Assembly (NCBI GenBank): GCA_963281255.1
Contig: OY725495.1
Span: 124,001 to 188,000 of the forward strand
Direction: 5' to 3'
Length of the DNA stretch: 64,000 nucleotides
Origin: Aphrocallistes beatrix
Lineage: Eukaryota > Porifera > Hexactinellida > Sceptrulophora > Aphrocallistidae
The position numbers and the translations under genes were made by a program. The notes beneath the pieces were generated by a model, which made no database searches, was not told where the DNA came from, and worked only from the letters and a program-made list of their open reading frames with translations. How positions within the stretch are numbered: the first letter of the stretch is position 1; every line of letters begins with the position of its first letter. Below are positions 19,067 through 31,000 of this stretch, piece after piece.

Positions 19067-22000
19067 TTATATCTGCTCGCGTTTAATTGTAGGTTGGAGT
19101 ACTGGGCAGGTAACAACTCCAGCACCAGCTCTGCTCGTCTTCATCGGACTAATTTCAACCCATACATCATTCGAAGGGTAGTAGCACTCAACTGTGTTGA
19201 GATAATTCTTGCCGTTGTGGCCTCCCACTGCAAACAAACAGCCGCCTAGGGCGGACACTCCCACACCCCCGCGGGCTGTGCTCATAGATTGGATCGTCTG
19301 CCATTTATTCATTCGGGGATCATATCTAAAGGTGTTAAAATATCATTATTTACACCCAAAGCGTACATAAAAACATAAATTGAGATTTTTGTTTACCTTT
19401 CAACAGAATCTAGCGGTGATGCGTCATCGAACCCTCCCACCGCATACAGACATCCGTCCAACTCTGCCAATCCAATCCCTGCTCTGCGCTTAGTCATGGA
19501 AGGCTGCTGGGTCCATTTGTTGTAATGAGGGTCGAACCTCTCTACAGTCATCAGGGAAGTGGTCCCGTCGTTTCCACCCGCTGCGTATATGTAAGTGTCA
19601 AGTGTTGACACACCTACTCCCCCTCTAGCCGTGATCAAAGGTGCCACAGTCGTCCACTCGTTAAGATCTGGGTCGTAACGCTCCACAAATGTGAAACATG
19701 TGGTCCCATCTAATCCTCCTGTAGACGAGCAAAGGTAAGTACGGACAATATCAGTTGAATTACTAAATTAAAGTTAATCTTATTTATATATATTCATGGT
19801 TTAAAATTGTTTAATTATTTAGTTGAGTTTATGATTAATTGAATGCAAAAAAAGATTTTCGAATGTGGATGCTAATTCTATAAACCTGAAACTTCTGATA
19901 ATTTCCTCTAGAACATTCTACGCAGTTGTTCTGTTACTTTCTATAGATATAACAAAATCAATATTATATTGCGAATTAAAATTTGATTCGTTATTGAAAA
20001 ATATTTCCAGGTATCTATATGATCGATACAATGAAAAAAAAACACCTGGATATTTCAGATTAGTTTGAGATAATCAAGACATGAACTCAATGATTCAAGC
20101 ACTGAGAAGGATTCAAGGTTGTTTGCCTCTTTTGTTCATAATAAATAATTGCAACTTAGAATTAATAGACAAATGAAATATTCTGAGAATCCATATTTAT
20201 CCAAAGTCAATGCTGAAAAATAATTAATTAGTGGCCACTTAATAACGAGCTAAATACTTACAGAGTTTAGATCTGCAATAGTTTAGTTCTATTTAACGAA
20301 ACTGACATAAACAATCATAGAACAATCATGGATTTACTCTTATAATTAATGATAGTGAGAGAATCAGGATACAGGAACAAATTCGTCTTCAATTCACTCA
20401 CCATGGCGATTGGGATAATTCAATCTTTTGATGCAAATAAATATTAATTTTTCACACTATATTTGTTAGGGATATGTTGTAGATAATTTCACAGCTGTAT
20501 AAACAATTTACAACATTTAGACAGGGGCGGAGGCGCCTGGGGGGGGCTTCTGCTCCCTAGATTTTGGTTCATAGCCAGGGTTTTTCTAGACACCTCCTGG
20601 GGAGGTTTATCCTCCCCCTTGGCTTCAAATTCAAGCCTCTTTAAAGGGGGGGGGGGGGCTTTTAAATCTTGTCTATGCCGCCCTGTTAGATCGAGATTGT
20701 GTTCGACGATCCATCTAGTACGATGTATGAATGTGTATATTCTGTATCGACTTTCGAAGATCTATCATAAACAATTCGTTTGTTGCTTAGGTTTAAGATA
20801 TAACTATAAAGTAGACAAATTCAAGAATGCTAGAGAAGATTTAAACAGCTCATCTAGGATTCTATTATTTTGAGTATCCAGATTTAAATCTTTTGTTTGT
20901 AATATTAATATTTATAAATTGTTAGAAAGAGAGAAGAGAGACGCACAAAAGCGGCCAAGACAGCTGATACATGCTGTTTACAAACCGATCGAGCAACTGT
21001 ATGTGATTAAAATGTAAAAAAAAGATAAATCTTAGTGATGTTGATTAGAGAAATAGCTTTAAAAAAACAGTTTAATATGAAAACAAATATTTAATCGTAC
21101 AAAAGTGAATGTGAAGCTTATATATCACAACATGTCATAAGTCTGTAGAAACAACAAAAAATTCAAAACATTCAAAGAGTAAACACATATAGACGTCGAA
21201 TAGATAAAACCTCAATTTATACGAAGCTAATACCCGTAATAAATGATGGAATACGCCAGGACACTTTCAGCATGCTCAACAGCATAGCGTCAGCATTCTC
21301 GTGAAGTTTAAGACCTGTGCAGAGCTCAGCACAATCGTTGAATAAGAGCAAGCTGTAAAACAGACACAGCTAATGAAACCGATCTGTTATAATATGCAAG
21401 ATGAAGTAAACAATATTATTTTGAATTTCCGAATTAGGAAATAATATTATACATGATAGACAAACTTGACATTAATAAACTTATCGTGCTGATAATCTTA
21501 ATAGCCAACGATAGAGTTAGTCAATGTATACTCGTAGATACTGAAATCTTGTGCGAATTTTAAAAATCGAATTTATCGAAAAAAAGTTTCCTAATTGGAC
21601 TCACAGGCATAGCTAAGAGGTTGCTGGTAACCCCGATGTGTTTGCTAGAAACCTCAGTAACTAATGGTATCCACTTGCAGAATCCGAGTGCGAGCTACGT
21701 CTTAGGACACAGTGTATACCACAAATCCAATATTTAGAATTGAAAAGTGGGAAATAGTTAGTTTTATTCACCAATGGCAATATTATTGCTTTGAGAATGA
21801 GGCATTGGCCATATAGCATGCAGATACAATCATATTTACGATCATTCATACTCAATCACACCTTAAAGTTAAGAAATGCTATCTTATAAGGGCGGTCCCG
21901 GGGTTTGGCGGATCCGGGGCGGGGGTGAGAGCAAAGAGGATAATCTGGGGTGCCCCTATGCTTTCGGCCTTGACCACCCGCGTGAAATCCGGACCGCGGA

Positions 22001-25000
22001 TCAGGTTAGGGGAAAAATCCCTGGATGTTCCCCCATGGAGCCGTCCCCACTATTTTCATAGCTAGCCTGGATGACAGAAACTTTAGGATAATATTCTCGG
22101 ATTATTTCCACTTAAAAGTGACAATTGCTTGTACTGGCGACTTCAATAGTTCAATCCAATTCAGTTCAGAATGAAGTAGAATTAACTTCTTTAAAGAGAG
22201 TAAATTGATAATAATTTCAAAATAAATAACAGGATACTACTCCACATCAGTGATCGCAAGCTGATATTAATATTAATAATCATTTAATATACACGTAGCA
22301 AATCCAAAAAAACTTACACTAATTATTTTTAATCTAAAAACAAGTTGAAAATAAGAGTCAAACATATAAATATGGTTAAGAACATACTTTTTTAAGGTTC
22401 ATCAATACAACGCACTAACAAGTAGAAACATACCACCTATATATAAACAAGTTTTCATAAAATCTAATTCGAATGACTTTTTGGATTGAAAATAGTACAA
22501 GAGGATACTCCAGCCAATCTAAGGAAATGGAAGAAAAATGTAAAAAGGCCAAACTCATCCTCAAAAGCAATTTTAATGATGTGATGACGATGAATTTTTT
22601 TGACTTGATCGATATTGATAAACTTATAAAGATAAAGGCTACGACTTTAAATAGAGTTCTGGAGAATGAATGTTTCGCAGTTGGAGAACGAAATTTCATC
22701 CGGCAGGAACGAAGACGCCGCATAAACCGTCTCTCAGCGAAAGAATCTCGACAGAGAATGAAGGGTGAACTGAGCGGACTGGAAAAAGTCGTGAAAGATT
22801 TGATGGCAATTAGGCAGACATTAAGAGCAGAAAAACACATTTTACAGAAAGAGATCCATGACATCGCTGCGAAATTAATCAACAGTGATTAATTCTTAAT
22901 CTGGACTCGGAGGGAAGCATGCATTAAATTAAAAGCCTAAATTTACCTGCATATAATCCACTTTGCGGCAAAATTAGCGGATTTTACGGTTGTACAATAA
23001 TTTATTGAAATGTAAAATATTCTGAATAAAATTTAAGATTATGATTTTTAAAATCAAATACAAGTTGCTTTGAATATACAGGCGATTCCGCGTAATAGGG
23101 TCACATCGGTCAGAGGACATTTTGCCCCGATTAAGCGGAGAACCCTATTAACCGAAAATATTTTGTATTAGCTTCTATGTGTGAGAGCTATTCCGGTCCA
23201 GCCAAAAGTGGCCCGATTAAGCGGTTGACCCGATTAAATAGTGACTCTATTAAGCGGAGTCGACTGCATATATATTAGAAATATATAGTTTCTTAAACGT
23301 ATAAACGGAACGAACCCAGAAAATTATCGTGGCGAGGGATAAACAACCCTTTTTTCAAAAATTTCAAATCAAATGATAAATGTGACAAGAAAATTTAATT
23401 TTTTCCAGATTTATCATCAAGTGTGCGAATTAAATAGTTGAACGCCAAAATTTATTTTGGCGTCGAAGTCGAAAAGGCTAGTTATACGGATCAGAAACAT
23501 CAACTATCAGACAACGTTAAATTGGGTGGAATGCATCCTCTACAAATAAATATATTGTAATGCAAAGTTAATACCCATAGCCTAGAAGTCGGAGAGGTCA
23601 GGATATGACTGAGGTACGCGGAACCTAACTCAAATGGGAGTCATGAAAGGTTCCAAATCTAAAAGTCATTCATTCAGGGTAAAAGTGATCAAGTTGTCCG
23701 TTTTAATATGACCACTTAAAAATCCGACTCTGTTATTCTAAGAGAACTATTTGGAAGTGCGTGTTTCCGATCGTCAGAATTCAAAATTGCTTCACGTCAA
23801 ATGGAGTATTTATTCACTAAGAAAATCCATAGTCCACATACCACGTATTGACATCTTGAAAGTCAGATAGCTTACCAGATCTAAACAGATATTGAATGAT
23901 GCAAAACTTCAGAGGTCTCAATACTTTCACTCTGGAATGAAATTTGTATAACAACAGAACTGCAGATTAAAGTTCTTAAAATAAAATTTGCTTAGCCATT
24001 GGACAACACGCATCAAGATGAATCGAGACTCAAGTTAATAGTAACAACAAAATTTATAAAACAAAGAAATGGGCGACTACCACAAGTCGATTACAGTAGA
24101 ACTCGGATAAGACGTACCCCTCCGGGATGCGGAAAAAGGTACGTACTAACCGAGTTGATATTACATACGAATCTATGTATTAAATGAATTTGGTTCAATG
24201 AAATGAGTACGTACTAAGCCGAGTTCTACTGTAGTCTATAGTAATGCAACGTAGGTAGTTGAGGAGTTGAGACGTGTATAAAACTTTCAGCAATGCTCAT
24301 GACTACAGATGATGTCCGTACGATACCTAGATAGCATCACAGGAGAAAGAAGAAAAAAGAAGTTGCGATATACGTAGGTATATCCTAATAAAAAAATAAC
24401 AATAAATGTTTGCTTCTCTGCATTGCCTTGCAGTATACCAAGCAAACAGATTATGAAAATATAGTAGTTATTACGTATATGGATTCTGCTCCTCACTGCT
24501 TCGCTGGTAACAAGCAGTGAGTAATTTACTAAAGTAGTAATACATAGGTAGAAAGTGCCAGAGTGTCGTTATCTTCATATGATACAGCTCTGTTGAACCA
24601 TATTTACAATAATGTGTCGCTAAGGACTAAGACATAACTATAACAATAAAGCATCCTATAAATTCGTTCTACATGGAAACAACATCGCAAATAATACTTC
24701 TCTAAGCAAAAAAAAACACTCCAGAACAATATTTAAAAAAAATTTCAATGAAAAAAAAGCACAAACTAATATCAAGATTCAAGAATATTAAAATGGATTC
24801 CACATCCAGTGATGCAGTCAGGATAAGAACTGAAAAATGTGAGTATGCCAAAGAGATACTCCGAGAGGACGCTCTGGGTATGCAAGATGATAATTTTTTA
24901 AAGTTGATTGATAGCAATAAATTGTTGAAGATAACGGGGTTCGATCTTAACCAGATCATCGTACACAGTTATTTCAGTTTGCCTGAGAGGAGCAGTATTC

Positions 25001-28000
25001 GCAAGATGAGAAGAGTGTTAATAAACCGAGCAACAGCGAAGAAATCTGGTATCAAAAAGAATAAAGAATTTTTAGAGCTAAAAGAAGTGATAAATGACAT
25101 GAAGATGGAGAGTCAGACATTGAGAATGGAGAAATACTCACTCCAATTGGAAATACATGAACTTCAAGCAAAGATGTTAGGTAGAAACTAACGAGCAAAA
25201 TAATATAATCCCCTACAGCATGAAATTAGACCGCCTCATTAGCATTTTCGACGCAAGCAAGCTTCTAACATTGATAAAAACGTAATTTGTAAACAGTTGA
25301 ACATTGCTATGCTTTACGTATTACTGAGTCCAATTGCCATATTATCACATGCATTCTCATTGTATTAGTGTACAGCTTAACCAAGTATCTATTCTTCAAT
25401 ACTGTGGAGCCCTGGGTAATTCAAAGGGAATATTTGACCTAATTATCCATAATTAGATTATAGTTTAGTGATAACACAGACTACACATCCATGTATAATA
25501 CATCTCCATATATACACTAACAAGTATTGTGGTTCACTTGTTATCTGATAAAAGGTGAATAATCTTTACTTAACGAGTGCAGATGTTAGAACTAGAGACA
25601 AAATAATGACCTCAACACTATGATTTATGAATAAATTACTTAGAGAATGGATTAATTGCTTCACAAAAATTTAAGTAAACAGCTGAACACATGTGACCAC
25701 CTGGGTACCAGAAAATAAAGATCAAATTAAATCTGTGAAATGAACTGTAGAATTCTTATGGTAATGATTGCAAAGTTTTTCAGTAATTCTATGCAATCTA
25801 TTTGATGATTTTGCAAGGTAAACTAAGTAAACACTGAGAAATAAACGGAATCAATCGAAAGAAAGTCTGCAGTAGAAAATAAAACAAATGCAGGTTACAT
25901 AGTGTAGTTGTTAATTAAAATCAGACTCAATCAGACTATGGAGAGCTAAAATGAAAATAAAAACATCATTTTTCCGAGAAAAAAATATAAAAATAGCTTT
26001 TTTTTAATGAAAGTAGCAAAAGATATTTTCATTTCAAAATATTATTCAATAATATAGTTTGGTCAAAAAATGGATGTTGAAAATAAATCGATAAATTCTA
26101 TTATAAGAACAGGTTGGGCAATATATTTACGACACAAAAACGAAACGTCTAGAAAGAGAAAGTTCGAGTTTCAGACGAAAATGTCAACTCATCACAAGAT
26201 TATTGACATCTTTTTATAATTAGAAATGATCATGTCATTGTTAAATTATTACGTCATCATGATGTACCAATGATCGAATAAATTGAATAATATGATTATA
26301 ACTCGAGATATATGAATGCTACAGCCACGAAGATGGACACACAATACAGAACAGTATCCTCCACATTATGATTACGTATTGATCTAAAGTGCTTACTCAT
26401 CATGTATAATAATTATTATGTCATTGTCATATCTTATTTAAAAATTGTGAATTTAACCTTTTGAATTCTATAATTTCATCAGGCGCCCTGTGGGCGTCTC
26501 ATGCGGACACGAAGTGTGCGAAGCGCGCTTGAATAGATTAAATCTTGATAACATCATGACGTACGTGTTTGTGTCATTCTATACGTATAGGTTCAGATAA
26601 CATATTATTATAACCATACGATTAGTTTACTGAAATTTTAGATAATTCCTCCCAAAGGGGTTTATAATAAAGTGAGTGTAATGGGTAATAAGAAAAAAAG
26701 ACAAGATCTTTAGCATATTTATTATCATAGTACTTGATAATAAGAATCACTAATGTAAGTGGAATGTTAAAGATTTTCAGGCATGACAACGACATTATGA
26801 AATCGACTAAATTGAATAGATAGAAAAGTACATTATTTAATATCGCATCTAACGGTATACTCTACTTTAACATATTTTAAGGAATAAACAAGAAAGCAGT
26901 TTTACTAATCATTTTTCTGTTTAAACCATTACCGCTATCGAATTGATTAATTCAAATATATGAACCACTCGAATTAAGTTAGTAACTGTTGAAAATATCT
27001 TAAAGCAATCAAGTTTAATTGGATAAGCAGAGCAAAAATGCAAATTAAATTTCAAAAAATCAAATAAAAAAGTATTTGTGCCGATAAAGTGATGATATAT
27101 AAAATGCGAATTTATGAAATAAGAGCTTCTGCGTACAGATGGATTTCGCTGAGTAGTTGATGTTTCTCAGCTCGTAGTGTCTGTCTGATTTCTAAAAGTT
27201 CATTTACCCTCTCTTCCAAACCAATCAACTCATTATTCAAAAGAACTCTTGATTTCTTTGCGGAGAGTCGGTTGATGAACTTCCTCCTTGCCTCCCGTAT
27301 GAATTCCCTCTCTCTCATGGTGAAACAATTTTGGCCAATCAATCTACTCAGATGTGTTGCCTTCATTCCGACCAGTTTCCTCACTGATACCAACTTCAGG
27401 AAGGGTTCATCCAAGTGCTGCGAGAAGTCATCCCTCAAGATTGGTTTTGCAAAGTGGCATTTCTCACGTGTGGGTGTCGTAATGATTGGCTTATCATCTC
27501 GACTGAGCACACTGAATATGTCAGATTCACTCTTCAACTCAATGGTAAGATATGGAAGTGCTATCTTATGGCTCATTGTCATCATTTTTGTATGTTTATT
27601 TGTTTATCTCGGATGTAATTATATTTGGGCGATTTTAATTCTATTTATACTAAATTTACAGTTATCTGCGAGCACAGGTATCTCAGTTTCATTTTTTATT
27701 TGATGCGGAAGCTTAAATGCATCAAACTCTACTAGTCATATATAACTTAATTAATATACCAAATTGAAATAGGAAATTAACGAAAGAATATATAGCCAAG
27801 CAATCTGAATGAAAGCAGGATGCAAAAAAATTAATTTGTCTAATAACAATATCAAAACGTAGTGGCAATACAATTAACAGCGAAAGATGTTTATTCAGCA
27901 AAATAAGTAGGTCAAGGGAAATTGACGAGGATATTGAGTAACATATACATATATGTATTCTAATTCACTTTCATCATTGGACTAGCTAGAGCTGAATAGA

Positions 28001-31000
28001 CAGCTGTAGTAGTATAGTTAGTATAGGATAAAAAAACTATCAATATCTTCAAAAAATACTTAGGTATCAAAAGTCGGAAGTAGCATCATACCTGAAATTT
28101 CAAACGAAATTGAAAAGCTAGAAATGTGTATAAATAAAACAAAAAATGATTGTAAATAATAAAAAGAAAAACAAATAAACATATTCAACACACAAAATGA
28201 CAATGAGCCATAAGATAGCACTTCCACATCTTACCATTGAGTTGAAGAGTGAATCTGACATATTCAGTGTGCTCAGTCGAGATGATAAGCCAATCATTAC
28301 GACACCCACACGTGAGAAATGCCACTTTGCAAAACCAATCTTGAGGGATGACTTCTCGCAGCACTTGGATGAACCCTTCCTGAAGTTGGTATCAGTGAGG
28401 AAACTGGTCGGAATGAAGGCGACACATCTGAGTAGATTGATTGGCCAAAATTGTTTCACCATGAGAGAGAGGGAATTCATACGGGAGGCAAGGAGGAAGT
28501 TCATCAACCGACTCTCCGCAAAGAAATCAAGAGTTCTTTTGAATAATGAGTTGATTGGTTTGGAAGAGAGGGTAAATGAACTTTTAGAAATCAGACAGGC
28601 ACTACGAGTCGAGAAACATCAACTACTCAGCGAAATTCATCTGTACGCAGAAGGCATTATCGCAAAGTAATAACTCAGGCCTCTACAACACAGTACAATA
28701 ATCACATAATATCGCCCCAACCAGCTAGCTCCAGATGTGCAATATTTATCGTATAAATGCTAATTATAATATGCTTTATTTGCGTCTAAACATAATCAAA
28801 TTAAAATTATGCTAATATATACTAACTCTATGGATAGATGTAAAAATGTAACAGTTAAGCACTTCCCATTCTAAAATAAACTCTATTTACATTTCACAAT
28901 TGACCATAGTGAAATTAGATATACTTGAGAACGGAGCAATGGTGGTAGTACGTAGTAGATTATAACATGATAGAAATAAAATGAAAGCGTAAGAGAAGTA
29001 CGTAATTAAGACTGCAACTGATTTTCCTATCATAATTATTCAAGAGCTAGAAAAAGGAAATGGAATGACATTAACTTAATACATATTAACATCATCATGG
29101 TGCCAATTATTTGGCTATAAACTATAAATTACACACTTCATCGGTGTTGGGTCAATTTAATAGTTCCATCCGTGTCGGTTATTACAGTGAGACCAGCTTG
29201 CTTCATAACGTCATTAGAATTCAACCCCAACTTCTCCATCTCCCCAATCATCAGCTGTACCCTTTGATCCTGACACAGGTTGCGGATGGCTAATATCGCC
29301 CACTGCATGAGAAAAGGGTTGAGTGAGTCGACACGACAGTGATTGAGAATGAGAATGAGCGAGGACTTGTTCTCGTAAATGAGGTTTATATTCTTAGTAT
29401 TGGAGTAGAGTAAGTTGGCTATCAACTGCATTATATGCTGCTTAATTCCGTACAGAAAGTCTGAGACCTGATCGCTTATTTCTTTCGATGTGTTGGGGAA
29501 GAGCTGTGTGTTAGCTAGCTTGGGCTGTGAATATGCAGTCATGGCGTCTAGGATGGTTAGACACTCTTCAAGTAGGACAGGGTTGGAATGCAGGATAACT
29601 AGCAGTTCAGAGAACCCGCTAAAAACTGCGAGAACAGCTAAAACACCTTTAAACAATTCAGCTTTTGTGATTAATTCTTGTTCTCCTACATTGCCGCCGA
29701 AAATTAACGAGATAGCTTCAAAAAGAGTCGGTTTGAGAATCAAGAAATCGCGAATGAGCAATTCAATCATACTGGTACAGGTTTTAACGTGCGAATTTTC
29801 GCGCATGCTAAGAATATGGAATTCATTGGATTGGAAAAGGAAGTCTAACAGTAAGAGAAGAGGTGTGTAATTCCGGTTATCACTGAACAAAGAGTACAAG
29901 ATGACAGCGCCTTTGTAATCGAGGAGAATTCGGGAGAGCACGAGCTGACAAAAGTCGCCACAATTATCCTTTGTTAGCTGGAATAGGAGTCGCGATACCA
30001 GGTTAAGACCATGGGGAGGTAAGATGAGCTGCATCACGTGCAAATCATCTATGCAATTGAAAATCAAGAAGCCGATCGATTCGCACAGGTTGAAAGGAGT
30101 AGTTAGCATGTCAATGAAAAAATCTGGAAAGCAAAGGGACCAAATTTTTTCTTTTCCCTCTTCATTTTGTACAGTAATATTGCCCAACAACTGAATTCCT
30201 TTGTTTATCACCTCTTCGTTCCCCTCCACCTTATGCAGCCGGCACAGCTCAATTATCAGCAGGGGAAAATCACTCATGTGCAGGCCATAGCGGAAACATG
30301 GTCTCACAGAAGCCTTTGAAAACGCGGCGAAATATTTTGTCAGAATATGCGGGGCATCTCTCTTACTGAGAATGTATTCCTGAAATTGTTCAACTGTTTT
30401 TTTAGCAAAAAAGTGCAGGGAAATGTCCATATAGTTGTTTGTATAAACTAATATACGTAGAATATGTACCCAGGATAAACTATACGTAAATTTTAACCAC
30501 TCAAGGTTAAGCAAAAATGACTATGAGCATCAGTAGTAAGTATGGTGTAATCAGGTAGTAAGCAAAAAGTCCTAGTGGACGGACTTCTAAGAAAATAGAA
30601 AGTATACATGATGGCGAAGATAAGAAATAGTAAAACCAATATCTCAACATTTCTAACTTTAGCTACATTTATAATGCAATCTTTGTGACGTTATGATAAA
30701 GACTGGAGTCGAAACTGATTCTTAATCACATTCACTACAATAGCGAATTGTGCTACAATAGTCATTTCAATAGACTTAATTAATTGTAGGATAATTGTAT
30801 GAATCCTTGAATGTTGAAAGTGGACACAGCAATTTTATTGTAAATAAACAACAATTTCATTTCCTAAAAATATATTTATATAGAATTATTATGATTAATT
30901 AGGATTAATGATAAATAAAATCCTGGATAAGCTTTTTTATAATTAGTATTCCCTGAAATCCATGAAGATAGCCCAGGTGATGAATTTCAAAATGCTGACA

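Larger units (their letters stand above)
27112..28670. repeat. inverted duplication carrying bZIP genes C and D
   Basis: The arms at about 27120-27610 and 28175-28660 are near-identical in reverse orientation, including part of the 5' UTR (ACAAATAAACATA shared upstream of both starts). They are separated by a spacer of about 560-610 bp that is unique. Only scattered substitutions are visible, so the event is recent or maintained by gene conversion. Confidence 0.88.

Noticed and set aside
19067-19718. A separate small Kelch gene at 19 kb
   Set aside because: Its sequence is the C-terminal part of KLHL8 and joins exactly to the exon ending at 31036.
20619-20873. 84-codon plus-strand frame in the KLHL8 intron
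   Set aside because: Begins inside the hAT-like MITE and G-run; no family features.
21876-22061. 61-codon plus-strand frame
   Set aside because: Product of the GC-rich repeat island; Gly/Pro-rich without any motif.
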